Positions 9,140 through 17,351 are shown, counted from the first letter of the stretch. The stretch: 59,738 bases of DNA from an uncultured Oscillospiraceae bacterium (GCA_934448295.1 CAKSEY010000018.1:1-59738), one strand, 5' to 3'. Notes: a model not told the origin generated them from the sequence alone. A program made the numbers and translations.

Positions 9140-10539
9140 TATCTCACCTCCGAAAATCTGTCAAGCACGTCGTTGGGAACGCCGTTTTCGTGCATACGTT
9201 CGCGGAGTTCCTTTGAAATGGGGTTCACCCGGACGAAACGCCCGTCTATTACGGTTTTTCCGTCAACAATGCGCTCGGAATCCACTCTGTACTTCCAGAG
9301 CGTTTTTGTGAACACCTTGCCCTTTTCATCACAGCCAAGGCACTCGGCAATCTCCATGATGTGGCGCTTGCCATCATCAAGTTTTTTGAGGAATACCGCC
9401 AGCGGGAACGCTTCGGTGACGAACGAAATCAGGGTAGGATACGGCGTTGAATGCTTCTGCATACACAGCGTTGCAAGTCTGGGATAGATACCCTGTACGC
9501 TGGAGGCGTGGGTCGTTGTGAGCACCGTGTGTCCGGTTCGTGCGGCTTCCTGCGCTTCCCATGCTTCCTCGTTCTTCATCTCGGCAACGCATATCGCGTC
9601 AGGGTGCATGGTAAGGCACTTTGTGAGCAGATCCTGCATGGTTACACAGCGGGTCGGGTCGTCGCTTTCGTAGGTCACAAGATGTACGACGTTGTTGATT
9701 TTTCTGCCGTTTTCATCGCGCTTAACAAGGTCAAATTCACGCACGGATTTTTCGATGGTGATAAGTCTGCGGTGATCCGGAATATTGCTCATGATATCCG
9801 CCATAATTGTGGTTTTTCCGGAGCCTATCGCGCCGGCATACACCTGAGAAATTCCGTGAACAAACGATATCGCGAGGAACTCGTAAATTTCCTCGGTGCA
9901 CATTTCGCTCTCGATGAACTGCTGTTTTGTTATCTTGCAGGGATTAACGATTCGTATGGAAACCGAAACTCCCACCTCGTCTCCTACGATAAGCGAATGA
10001 ATAGCCGAAATTCGAATATTTTTGTCAAGGTAGCCAGTGACCAGCGGTCTGGAAGCGTCGAAAACCAGCTTGTTATTATGGAGCATACGCCGCACCACGT
10101 CAACCGCGTGCTGCGCCGAAGAAAAATGCTCCGAATACTTGTACTGCTGACCCTTGGACGGGATTATCTGAATATCGTCCCAGGAATTTATGTTTATCTC
10201 CTCGATGTCCTTTCGGGCGAGAAGCGGCGTCAGGAACGAATATTCCGCCATTTCAACGTAAAGTCGGTCTGCGGCTTCGGCGAGATTCATGTGCGGGACG
10301 TAGTAATTGTGGTCCTTCATGTACTGCTTGATGAGCTGGCGCATTGCGTCTTTCAGGTCGGAATCAAACAGCTTGTTGCCGCAGGCTTTGGACATATAGG
10401 ACTGCGTTTCCCGGAGAAGCGCTTCAAATCCTATCATTATCTTCGCGACTTCCTTGACGTTTCCGGAATCCGCAATGACTATCTCGCCCTTTTCATGCTT
10501 GGCGGGCTTTTTTACGAGATTTCTGAACGGATTGTTCAT
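9139..10539 (-). CDS. cpaF: CpaF/TadA secretion ATPase
   Basis: The 466-aa protein of the type II/IV secretion ATPase superfamily has a Walker A, GAIGSGKTT (about residue 237), followed by the Asp-box-like TIEKSVREFDL. Then come the Walker B region (DAICVAEMKNEEAWEA) and the His-box HTVLTTTHA. The N-terminal helical domain ends at ININSWDDIQI. It would hexamerise on the cytoplasmic side and drive assembly of Flp-type pili through TadB and TadC. The gene starts 3 bp from the MinD-like gene and ends overlapping tadB. Confidence 0.88.
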   Translation of the reverse strand: MNNPFRNLVKKPAKHEKGEIVIADSGNVKEVAKIMIGFEALLRETQSYMSKACGNKLFDSDLKDAMRQLIKQYMKDHNYYVPHMNLAEAADRLYVEMAEYSFLTPLLARKDIEEININSWDDIQIIPSKGQQYKYSEHFSSAQHAVDVVRRMLHNNKLVFDASRPLVTGYLDKNIRISAIHSLIVGDEVGVSVSIRIVNPCKITKQQFIESEMCTEEIYEFLAISFVHGISQVYAGAIGSGKTTIMADIMSNIPDHRRLITIEKSVREFDLVKRDENGRKINNVVHLVTYESDDPTRCVTMQDLLTKCLTMHPDAICVAEMKNEEAWEAQEAARTGHTVLTTTHASSVQGIYPRLATLCMQKHSTPYPTLISFVTEAFPLAVFLKKLDDGKRHIMEIAECLGCDEKGKVFTKTLWKYRVDSERIVDGKTVIDGRFVRVNPISKELRERMHENGVPNDVLDRFSEVR

Positions 10540-10542
10540 GGT

Positions 10543-11280
10543 TCAGACCTCCTTTGTGACAAGCTCCGCGAGGGATTTTATCGTAGTATTGTAGGTACGG
10601 TCGTCCACCGCTTTTGTCAACAGAGTTCCCTGATTGAGATACTCGGCGGCTTTCGGGCAGTAGGGTATAGTGCCGGAAATTCGCCCGAGCGCGTTTTTCA
10701 TTGCGGCTTCGTCCTGCTTTATCGTGGAATTCAGCGACATGAGCCGGATAAAATCGCGGTAATTATACTGCTCCGACTGGAGGATAGGCTCCTGCGAACC
10801 GTCGAATACAAGCCCGTTGGTATCGCAGGTGAGAAGCTCCACAACGTGCGTGGCGTTGATTACCGCCTTTGCAGTGAGCTTGCTGTTCACGATGTCAGAT
10901 GTGCAGTCCACGATTATCTGCGCGCCCATCTGCTGTCGGAGCTGAATGAACAGGTCGTCCATTCTGTCCGGTGATACGACCGCGTAGGAATTGCCGTTTT
11001 CGCGGATATTGTAGGACAGTATCCCGATTTTGTCAGTCGCCATGAAGATGTTTTTGAGAATCACGTCACGGTCGAAATCCACGGCGGAAAGCGCCTTTCC
11101 GAGCGAACCGCTGAACTTGCTCTCAACCGGCACGGCAATGGGCAGAAGCGGCTTTATGGTGCTTGTTCCGACTATCACGACATTGCTCCCTTTAGAAGCA
11201 ATGCACCGTGCCAGCGAAAGCGCAGTCGTGGTTTTGTAGCTCCCCGGACTGCCGTAAACTGCGATGATGTTGTTATCCAT
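10543..11280 (-). CDS. MinD/CpaE-like P-loop ATPase
   Basis: The 245-aa protein starts directly with a nucleotide-binding fold: a first beta strand (IIAVYGS), a Walker A of the form GSPGSYKTTT (about residues 10-19), and a second signature DRDVILKN. It lacks a receiver domain, so it is a stand-alone MinD/ParA-like ATPase. It lies between cpaB and cpaF, overlapping the end of cpaB, a place often held by cpaE in Tad loci. It probably works with the TadZ-like protein at 108-1172, giving two such ATPases in one operon. Confidence 0.65.
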   Translation of the reverse strand: MDNNIIAVYGSPGSYKTTTALSLARCIASKGSNVVIVGTSTIKPLLPIAVPVESKFSGSLGKALSAVDFDRDVILKNIFMATDKIGILSYNIRENGNSYAVVSPDRMDDLFIQLRQQMGAQIIVDCTSDIVNSKLTAKAVINATHVVELLTCDTNGLVFDGSQEPILQSEQYNYRDFIRLMSLNSTIKQDEAAMKNALGRISGTIPYCPKAAEYLNQGTLLTKAVDDRTYNTTIKSLAELVTKEV

Positions 11281-12082
11281 TGCTTTCCTCGCTTTCTGAC
11301 GTGGGTTCGGGTGTTTCTTCGGGTTCAGAGGTTCCGTCAGCTTCCGCCGTGGATATTTCTCCGGTGAGAAGTTCGAGCTGGGCTTTCAGGCATTCCGCCT
11401 TTAATTTCTCGTCGCCTCTGGTGACGAAAACCGCATGAAGCGATGTGTTCTCGCATTCCGCAAGCCTTAGCGCCTGCGCCCTGTCCTGCAAAATTATCGT
11501 CACAGTAGCGTAGAGCGACTGGTCGCCGCTGTCCTCATCGTCCGCGTTTACCTCACCGTCGCGGTAGGTGTCATCGGAGCCTTTATCCGAGGTGGTCGCA
11601 AGCACCTCCACATACTGGAGTTCCTCGTAGATCTGCGCCTTGTCGTCCTCGTCAACGGAAACGATCTGGATAATATCGCCCTGCTGGAGCTTTCCGGAAA
11701 GTCCGTTCGCAAGCGACCTCACGGTGACGGACATGGCGGTTTCATTAGGCTTGAGCTGGCGGAGCAGGCTGTCCGAGGTGTCTATGGAATCCGACAGTTT
11801 CTTGTCCGTGAAGCTGTCCCCGGCGAACATTGCGGAAACTGTGTATTTCCCGATTATCTGTTTGGGGTCGTTCTGCATATCCGCAGGGAGATTCAGTGTG
11901 CCGACCTCCACGGCTTCCAGCATTGCGCCGGTTATCTGAACGCCCTGCGGAATGTCCTGTTTGAGCCGGATTATCTTGGTTTTGCTTGAAAGAATAGAAT
12001 TGAAAAGCGGCGAAATGCCAAAGCACAGCCCTATCGCCGCGGCGATCAGGATTATGCCGATAAGAGTACGTTTTTTCAGCAT
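11273..12082 (-). CDS. cpaB: CpaB/RcpC-like pilus assembly protein (SAF domain)
   Basis: The product is 269 aa from the ATG at 12082, which has GGAGG eight bases upstream. A GTG at 12109 with AAGGAGGG is an alternative that adds nine residues. It has an N-terminal membrane helix (MLKKRTLIGIILIAAAIGL), an SAF-like domain with the KQDIPQGVQITGAMLE signature, a second beta-rich domain, and an acidic Pro/Glu/Thr C-terminal tail. CpaB/RcpC proteins act in the periplasm or wall layer during Flp pilus assembly. The gene follows the prepilin peptidase gene. Confidence 0.75.
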   Translation of the reverse strand: MLKKRTLIGIILIAAAIGLCFGISPLFNSILSSKTKIIRLKQDIPQGVQITGAMLEAVEVGTLNLPADMQNDPKQIIGKYTVSAMFAGDSFTDKKLSDSIDTSDSLLRQLKPNETAMSVTVRSLANGLSGKLQQGDIIQIVSVDEDDKAQIYEELQYVEVLATTSDKGSDDTYRDGEVNADDEDSGDQSLYATVTIILQDRAQALRLAECENTSLHAVFVTRGDEKLKAECLKAQLELLTGEISTAEADGTSEPEETPEPTSESEESNG

Positions 12083-12103
12083 TGAAATGCCTCCATAAAT
12101 ATT

Positions 12104-12145
12104 GGTCACATCTAAAACCCTCCTTCACGGCTTTTAGATGTGACC
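12104..12145 (-). promoter_or_regulatory. 14-bp perfect hairpin with a Shine-Dalgarno in its loop
   Basis: A perfect inverted repeat (GGTCACATCTAAAA and its complement) encloses a 14-base loop whose minus-strand sequence contains AAGGAGGG. The stem covers the stop of the prepilin peptidase gene and the alternative GTG start (12109) of cpaB. No U-tract follows, so it is not a terminator. It may control translation of the longer cpaB form or mark an mRNA processing point. Confidence 0.5.
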
Positions 12146-12535
12146 TAGTATCATTGCCAAACCTGCGCCGCACAAAAAAGGCGCAAGCGGCAGTCGTTTC
12201 TGATGTGTGATTTTTCCCGCAAGAACGGCGGCGGTCAGCGCGGCGGCAAGGGCGCAGTAAGCCGTGAACGCTCCCAGCGTCCAGCCGAAAGCCGCGCAGA
12301 GCTTTACATCTCCCATGCCGAAGCCGTTCGTTATAACGCTGACCGCCGCCAGCGGGATAAGCAGTCCGAACAGCCCCAGAATGCGCTCCGGAAATGGAAC
12401 CGTGCTGACGAACGGACTTGCGAGAATAAGCACCACCGGGGCGCAGTTGGATATTTCACGCCGCTGTACGTCCTGCCGGGATATCCCGAAAAAGTAAACG
12501 CACAGCAGTGTGAATATCGTCAGCTCTGTTCCCAC
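12134..12535 (-). CDS. tadV: TadV-like A24 prepilin peptidase
   Basis: The 133-aa polytopic membrane protein carries the two aspartates of the A24 aspartic peptidases: DVQRREISN near residue 22 and GMGDVKL near residue 74. It lacks the N-terminal methylase domain of PilD, as Tad-type peptidases do. It would cleave the leaders of the pseudopilins encoded in the same operon (14179-14430, 6805-7209, 6290-6808). The start overlaps the end of the PrgI-like gene, showing that the Tad module is embedded in the T4SS operon and not merely beside it. Confidence 0.82.
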   Translation of the reverse strand: MGTELTIFTLLCVYFFGISRQDVQRREISNCAPVVLILASPFVSTVPFPERILGLFGLLIPLAAVSVITNGFGMGDVKLCAAFGWTLGAFTAYCALAAALTAAVLAGKITHQKRLPLAPFLCGAGLAMILGHI

Positions 12536-12840
12536 GGCGATTTGTAGACGTACCGAAAATTCTGCTGTGTGCGCCGGAATTTTATCATGTTTCCGATCTG
12601 CGTTACAACGGAAATTCGGGTGTACGGGTCCTTGCGGACCGCCATAATGCTTCCGGAAGCGCCTGTCATTATGCAGACGATGAGCGCGAGAAGCTGTCCG
12701 GAAAAGATGAGCAGGAGCGCTCCCAGCACCGCGGAAGCCGCGCCTCCTATGAGAAACTGGCGAAGCTCGCGGCTCCCGAAGCCGGGGAAATACTCCTGCT
12801 CCATTGTAAGTCCGTAGGGTATGATGATTTTGTCGTCCAT
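12520..12840 (-). CDS. PrgI/VirB3-like T4SS membrane protein
   Basis: The product is 106 aa from the ATG at 12840, with AAGGAG at good spacing; the longer ORF extends into the MITE and is not used. After a short N-terminal segment (IPYGLTMEQEYFPGFGSREL) come two membrane segments (about 35-75) and a basic cytoplasmic tail. This is the PrgI family layout, the Gram-positive counterpart of VirB3, which links VirB4 to the membrane channel. The ribosome site directly abuts the MITE inserted at 12854-13026. Confidence 0.65.
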   Translation of the reverse strand: MDDKIIIPYGLTMEQEYFPGFGSRELRQFLIGGAASAVLGALLLIFSGQLLALIVCIMTGASGSIMAVRKDPYTRISVVTQIGNMIKFRRTQQNFRYVYKSPWEQS

Positions 12841-12853
12841 GCTGTTCTCCTTA

Positions 12854-13026
12854 GGCAATACCGCACAAAGATTGTGCGTGTATTGCGTAGTCAGATTTTT
12901 CGTCAGATTGTACAATGAGGACGCGGCAAGGCTGTCGCCTTGCAAGGACGAATTGTGCAATATGACGGGAAAGATGCAAGCAAGACACGTACAAAATCCA
13001 ATAAATGGTCTTTGTGCGGTGTTGCC
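12854..13026. mobile_element. 173-bp MITE with terminal inverted repeats
   Basis: The ends GGCAATACCGCACAAAG (12854) and, reading inward from 13026 on the other strand, GGCAACACCGCACAAAG form near-perfect inverted repeats of about 17-20 bp. They are flanked by the 4-bp direct repeat CTTA (12850-12853 and 13027-13030). There is no coding capacity. The internal part contains a second inverted repeat, GGCAAGGCTGTCGCCTTGC. It separates the 72-aa gene, whose TAA stop lies inside the target duplication, from the PrgI-like gene. Confidence 0.72.
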
Positions 13027-13027
13027 C

Positions 13028-13246
13028 TTAGTAACCAGAGCCGAAATAAAATATCAGCAGTTCTTTCAGCGGGAAAATGAGCTGTGCAATCACAAGCATT
13101 ACCAGTGAATTTTTAATGCGCCTGCGGTAACGCACGGATTCTTCCTCCTCATGCGTCAGCCGGACGGCGCAGAAGATTATCCGCATGAGAAGCCCGGCGG
13201 AGATTATGCCCTGCATACATACGCTCAGCGTGTTTATCGTGTCCAT
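13028..13246 (-). CDS. small membrane protein of the transfer operon
   Basis: The product is 72 aa from the ATG at 13246 (GTAGGTGG just upstream). It has two hydrophobic segments (TINTLSVCMQGIISAGLLMRIIF and SLVMLVIAQLIFPLKELLIFY) separated by a charged loop. This is the two-helix layout of VirB2/TrbC-like or Maff2-type subunits. It lies directly downstream of the VirB6-like gene. The stop codon overlaps the MITE target duplication. The exact family is not certain. Confidence 0.5.
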   Translation of the reverse strand: MDTINTLSVCMQGIISAGLLMRIIFCAVRLTHEEEESVRYRRRIKNSLVMLVIAQLIFPLKELLIFYFGSGY

Positions 13247-13253
13247 ATCCCAC

Positions 13254-14108
13254 CTACTTTGCAATGATGTTCTTCGCCATTGAAGCGATGTGGACCGTCT
13301 GCGAAACGGTCGTTCCTATCCTGCCGTCGCCGGTGGTGGGTACAAGGAATTCACGCAGTATCTTGGGCATGGAAATTGCGGCGATCATGCAGGCGATTCC
13401 CCAGAAGATATTTGAAGCGGAAATGATGGTCGCGTTCAGCATAAGCGACAGCCCAATCTTGCAGAGCATTATCTGCACGATGGTGGTCACGAACGCCTTT
13501 ACGAACTGGTTTATGTACGCCCGGAAAACTCCCTTGTCGTTGTCCAGAAGCCCCACGCAGGCAAGCGGAACGCCTATCTGCATTACCATCATCTCAATGC
13601 CCCTCGCCATGAACGAAAAGTAAAGTATCAGCCAGCAGATAACGAAGATTAGCCCGGCAATCGCCGGAACTATTCCCATGCTGGTTATCGCAGTTACCCA
13701 TTCGGTGGTCATGTCCGTGCCGCCGTTTATCTGGGAAATTATCGTGTTTGTTATCTCGCGGCAGATATCAACGAAAAGGCCGTACAGCCATTGAAATATC
13801 AGCGCCGTTCCGACTGCGCGGACGAAATTCGTGAGAAGCAGAAACGGGTCTGCGTCCGGGTCGCCGTCAGTCCAGAGGACGTAGATATCAAAGGCTTTCT
13901 TCAGGAATTTGAGGATTATCAGGCTTATCCCGAAGCCGTACGAAACCGGCATGAGCAGGCTGAAAAACTCAACTCCCGAAACAGTCGTGAGGTACTGTCC
14001 GCAGTCAAATACCGTGGTGTAAAGCTCGCCAACCATTTCGGAGCTGAAAAACAGCGTCACTATTCCTCCGAGCAGAGCCACGATCAGCGAAATAATTATA
14101 AAAGTCAT
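13254..14108 (-). CDS. VirB6/TrbL-like polytopic T4SS protein
   Basis: The 284-aa protein has an N-terminal hydrophobic segment followed by about five further membrane helices. It includes a conserved-looking central region with a periplasmic loop (ISQINGGTDMTTEWVTAITSM) and a C-terminal glycine/threonine tail. TrbL/VirB6 proteins form part of the inner-membrane channel of conjugation systems. It stands between the pseudopilin gene and the 72-aa membrane gene. Confidence 0.65.
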   Translation of the reverse strand: MTFIIISLIVALLGGIVTLFFSSEMVGELYTTVFDCGQYLTTVSGVEFFSLLMPVSYGFGISLIILKFLKKAFDIYVLWTDGDPDADPFLLLTNFVRAVGTALIFQWLYGLFVDICREITNTIISQINGGTDMTTEWVTAITSMGIVPAIAGLIFVICWLILYFSFMARGIEMMVMQIGVPLACVGLLDNDKGVFRAYINQFVKAFVTTIVQIMLCKIGLSLMLNATIISASNIFWGIACMIAAISMPKILREFLVPTTGDGRIGTTVSQTVHIASMAKNIIAK

Positions 14109-14178
14109 GCTTCACCTCCGGACCGCCGAAACGGAGCGCGGCAGAAAACCGCGCCCCAGCGGTGGGCAGAACGCTCCA

Positions 14179-14430
14179 TCAGCCTGCGGCGTCGAAAAGC
14201 TCTGTGACTTCGGTGTTTACTCTGGGCATGATGACCTCGTTGAAAAGCGCGACCAGTCCAGCCATGAGCAGAGCGCCGATAACAACGGCGATGATGATTT
14301 TTACCGCCGTGTCAACGTAGCCCTCGCCGGTGGTGTCGAGCGCCTTTGCCCTGAGTGCGAGAGCCTTTTCCCTTGCCGCCTCGCGGAGAGTGAGAGCCTT
14401 GAAAGTAATCTTGTTTCTGATGTTCTTCAT
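14179..14430 (-). CDS. DUF6133-like pseudopilin (GEGYVD motif)
   Basis: The product is 83 aa from the ATG at 14430 with AGGAGG upstream. A long basic leader (many Lys/Arg/Ala) ends at TTGEGYVDTAVK, followed by a hydrophobic helix (IIIAVVIGALLMAGLVALF) and a short acidic tail. Small size, basic leader and cleavage-like glycine followed by a hydrophobic helix resemble Flp pilins. It is the best candidate for the major pilin of the embedded Tad module. Confidence 0.58.
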   Translation of the reverse strand: MKNIRNKITFKALTLREAAREKALALRAKALDTTGEGYVDTAVKIIIAVVIGALLMAGLVALFNEVIMPRVNTEVTELFDAAG

Positions 14431-14447
14431 TGTGTTTCCTCCTGTTG

Positions 14448-14798
14448 TCAAAACATTTCGTTTGTGTAATCTTCGTCCTGTTCGGGCGGTTCGCTGTCGC
14501 GCTGGGAAGCGCTGTTCTGAAGCTCCGCGAGCTTCTGCTGATATGCGCCGATAACCACGTTTGAAAGCTCGGCGCGGAGTTCCTTGCTGAGAGGGAACGC
14601 GGTATCGAAATACTTTGTGTTCCCCTCGGTGTCAACGCCTTTCTGGCTCGGCATATTGACAAAAATGCCCTTGGAGCCGTTCATCACGCTGATGTTACGA
14701 ACTACAAAGGCATTGTCGAGAGTTATGCTTGCCGTGGCAAGGCGGTTGTTCTGCCCGGCGGTTATGCGGACAGACTTGGGATCGCAGGTTATTTTCAT
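14448..14798 (-). CDS. spoVG: SpoVG family protein
   Basis: The 116-aa protein contains SpoVG hallmarks: an N-terminal beta strand, ATASITLDNAFVVRNISVMNG (about residues 22-42), then GIFVNMPSQK and a PLSKELRAEL helix. SpoVG is a small nucleic-acid-binding regulator. Copies on conjugative elements are common, but their role there is not settled. It lies between the pilin gene and the pseudopilin gene, so an operon-level regulatory role is possible. The acidic C-terminal tail is longer than in chromosomal SpoVG. Confidence 0.82.
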   Translation of the reverse strand: MKITCDPKSVRITAGQNNRLATASITLDNAFVVRNISVMNGSKGIFVNMPSQKGVDTEGNTKYFDTAFPLSKELRAELSNVVIGAYQQKLAELQNSASQRDSEPPEQDEDYTNEMF

Positions 14799-14884
14799 GT
14801 TGCTGACCTCCGTTTATCTGTGTCGGTAAGGGAACAGTTTTCAGTCCGGTGGCTGTCCCGATGTGTATTTCATGCGGTTCTCCT

Positions 14885-15214
14885 TTACTGGTAGTAGCCG
14901 ACAAGCACGTTGATGAGCGCCGAAGCGACTACCGCCACTACGACTGATACAGCCGCAACTATCATGCGCTGTTTCCACTTCTTCTGGTCCATTTCCTCGG
15001 CGGCACCGTGGCGCACCGCAAAGTACACGATGCAGGCTGTGCCGACCAGCGGAGCAACTACCAGCAGTATGTTGGAAATGTCGTTCAGCAGAGCTTTTGT
15101 GCCTGTCACCGCCTTTGAAGCGGCAAGTCCGCCCTCGGCGTTTGCCGCAACGGAAATCACTGCGGACATTACTGCCGCAGTGAGCGCCGCGGCGGTATTT
15201 TTGAGCTTCTTCAT
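14885..15214 (-). CDS. VirB2/TrbC-like conjugative pilin
   Basis: The 109-aa protein has a cleavable-looking signal (MKKLKNTAAALTAAVMSAV to ANA), then two hydrophobic helices (about 46-68 and 84-105) separated by a short charged loop (HGAAEEMDQKKWKQR). This is the standard layout of VirB2/TrbC subunits. It overlaps the end of the coupling-protein gene by four bases, so translation is probably coupled. Confidence 0.68.
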   Translation of the reverse strand: MKKLKNTAAALTAAVMSAVISVAANAEGGLAASKAVTGTKALLNDISNILLVVAPLVGTACIVYFAVRHGAAEEMDQKKWKQRMIVAAVSVVVAVVASALINVLVGYYQ

Positions 15215-17241
15215 CTGAATTTCGCCTCCCTTCTGAAGTATGGTGGTTTATTGTCAAGCACTGACTCGGAGTGTCTTGGGACTGCCGCAGATTGTGCGGA
15301 GCTTTCCCTTAAAATCTCCTCCCAGGGCTTCCACAAAAGCTGTTCAGTGGACTTGCCGCCGCGTTCAGGACGGGCGTTTTCGTCAAGCTCGATAAGCCTT
15401 GTGTTATGCGCTTTATCGCCCATGCCGAGCATGGCGTTGAAAGTCCACTGTGAAATATCCGGCGAGTACATGACCGCCGGAGGGTCAGGCGACAGCACTA
15501 TCTGATACGGGCGCTTGATTTTGGCAACCTCGTCCGGGTTGAGCAGACTGCGCTCCGAAAGCTGGATATTTGTAGAGCTGGATGGCGCGGAATATTTCTG
15601 CGTTGAGCCGCCGAGAGAATATGTAGTCGTGGTGTATTTTCCCATGTTCTTGGATATCTCCTCGTTCGTGGAATTATCCTGCGAATGCAGATATATCCAA
15701 TAGTGGCAGTTGCCCTGGATTATCTTTGCGACCTCCTGTCCGTACACATCAATAAGCTGGTTGAAGTCCTGAATGAACAGGTTCCAGCGCACTCCGTAGC
15801 CGCCGGCGACGGTCATTTTCGTCTGGAATTTGTCGATAGCCGCAAAGTTTCCAAATTCATCAAGAATATAATTCACGCGGTGAGGGAGCCGGTTTCCGCA
15901 TTTCTTGGCGTAGGTCACAAGCAGTTCGTACTGCTGTGAAACCAGCAGGGTGACAATGGGGTAGAAGGTGGTTTTCTGGTCGGGCAGAATGAAAAACAGC
16001 GCCTGCTTAGGCTTGACACCCACGTCAGCAAGCGAGAATTCGGATTCCCTTGTCATGCTGTAGATATCGTTCGTGATGAACAGCCGCAGGGTCGTCAGAG
16101 CCGCCGTATAGAACGAACCGCCCATCTTATCCGGTGCCAGCTTTGCAATAGCCATGAGCTTTTTCGCCGGGTGGGAATCGGGCAGTTTATCCATGTATGC
16201 GTCAATGGGAAGCACCTTGTTCACGGTCTTGCACATATTCGCAATGAAGTTGTAAACATTCGTGAGGTTCTGGAACTCCGGGTGGTTCTGATTATCATAG
16301 ACCACGCACATTACAGCCGCGGCAATTACGGAACATTCGCCGTTTGTCCAGATAGGCTCGGAATGGTCGTTCTTCTCGACCAGAAAGGTTACGAAATCCC
16401 AGACGCAGTTTTGCGCGTCATCGATTCTGTTCTCGTTCACGGCGTTGATTATAGACTGAAGCGGATTGTATCGGTCGGACTTTTTCGGCGTATTGAAGTC
16501 GATGACGTGGACTTTGTAACCAAGCGTTTCAAGAAAGCTGTGCGTATAATGATACAGTTCTCCTTTTGGGTCGTTTGCGACAATGCCCTCTCCGGCAAGC
16601 GCAAGAGCGCATATCGACTGCAATACCAGACATCGTGACTTACCACAGCGCGTTGCGCCGATAGTCAGCGTGTGGTAATCGTCCGTTATGCAGGGCAGGC
16701 GCTCCGTTCCGCGGGACATTTCTCTTGCAAGGACTATTCCGGCGCTGTTCGTGAGCGTCTTGTCTGCTTTTGGCGGATTGAATGCTTCTCCGTTTTCGAT
16801 GGCTCTGTATCGGTTTTCGCCGATTGAAACCAGCCGGGAAATAAGTGGGTCGGCAGGGGAAATTCTGATGTAGTCAAACGCCCTGCGCTTTATCTTATTC
16901 GACATGAACCATGCCGTTCCATGCTGTCCCTGACCGCTTGGGACCGGGACAGAGATGTTATCCGTGACCTTGTATGTATCGGTCTGATACGTCCGTTCAG
17001 CGCAGACAAAATACACCACGCAGAGCAGTACCACCAGAGCCTCCAGCAGAAGATACAGCTTTCTCGGCTTTTCTCCGCCGAATACGCCGGAAATGATTGT
17101 TGAGAAATCCGTCAAATCTGTTGAAATGCTCCCAGTTGTGAGGACGTCGTTCAGCACGCTGGCAAACAGCAGGGCGGTTATGCTTCCGACCACAAAAATG
17201 AAAATGCAGACAGGTATTCGGTATGATATTTTCTTGCTCAA
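15211..17241 (-). CDS. traG: VirD4/TraG type IV coupling protein
   Basis: The 676-aa protein has two N-terminal membrane helices (about 10-33 and 60-80), a Walker A GATRCGKSR (about residue 193), and the signature NDPKGELY. A Walker B within VNYILDEFGNF lies near residue 445. Coupling proteins deliver the relaxase-DNA complex to the channel. The start is a TTG at 17241 with AAAGGAGG six bases upstream; no ATG fits. The prophage end lies 18 bases upstream of this start, so the gene keeps its ribosome site but has lost its original upstream DNA. Confidence 0.92.
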   Translation of the reverse strand: MSKKISYRIPVCIFIFVVGSITALLFASVLNDVLTTGSISTDLTDFSTIISGVFGGEKPRKLYLLLEALVVLLCVVYFVCAERTYQTDTYKVTDNISVPVPSGQGQHGTAWFMSNKIKRRAFDYIRISPADPLISRLVSIGENRYRAIENGEAFNPPKADKTLTNSAGIVLAREMSRGTERLPCITDDYHTLTIGATRCGKSRCLVLQSICALALAGEGIVANDPKGELYHYTHSFLETLGYKVHVIDFNTPKKSDRYNPLQSIINAVNENRIDDAQNCVWDFVTFLVEKNDHSEPIWTNGECSVIAAAVMCVVYDNQNHPEFQNLTNVYNFIANMCKTVNKVLPIDAYMDKLPDSHPAKKLMAIAKLAPDKMGGSFYTAALTTLRLFITNDIYSMTRESEFSLADVGVKPKQALFFILPDQKTTFYPIVTLLVSQQYELLVTYAKKCGNRLPHRVNYILDEFGNFAAIDKFQTKMTVAGGYGVRWNLFIQDFNQLIDVYGQEVAKIIQGNCHYWIYLHSQDNSTNEEISKNMGKYTTTTYSLGGSTQKYSAPSSSTNIQLSERSLLNPDEVAKIKRPYQIVLSPDPPAVMYSPDISQWTFNAMLGMGDKAHNTRLIELDENARPERGGKSTEQLLWKPWEEILRESSAQSAAVPRHSESVLDNKPPYFRREAKFR

Positions 17242-17254
17242 TCAGCGCCTCCTT

Positions 17255-17259
17255 TCAAA
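17255..17259. repeat. target-site duplication, right side of prophage
   Basis: TCAAA on the plus strand (TTGA-type TTTGA on the minus strand) is repeated at 50295-50299. It borders the phage end TG at 17260-17261. Five base pairs is the duplication length of Mu-family transposition. Confidence 0.8.
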
Positions 17260-17308
17260 TGTTGTCTGCCACGCAAAACGCAAAAAATTGACAAGCGAAA
17301 TACAAAAA

Positions 17309-17342
17309 AATCCGCCAGCGAAATGAATCACTGGCGGATTTA
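17309..17342 (-). terminator. intrinsic terminator at the phage right end
   Basis: An 11-bp perfect stem (AAATCCGCCAG and CTGGCGGATTT) with a 12-base loop is followed on the minus strand by a run of seven T. It would stop late transcription before it leaves the phage and reaches traG. Confidence 0.75.
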
Positions 17343-17351
17343 AATTATATT

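Noticed and set aside
9451..10974. Plus-strand ORF of 507 codons
   Set aside because: Antisense to cpaF and its neighbour; no start signal; the minus-strand genes are clearly real.
17276..17310. Outward promoter at the phage right end that could drive traG
   Set aside because: A TTGTCA is present but the matching -10 (TGGCAG) is poor; not strong enough to report as a promoter.
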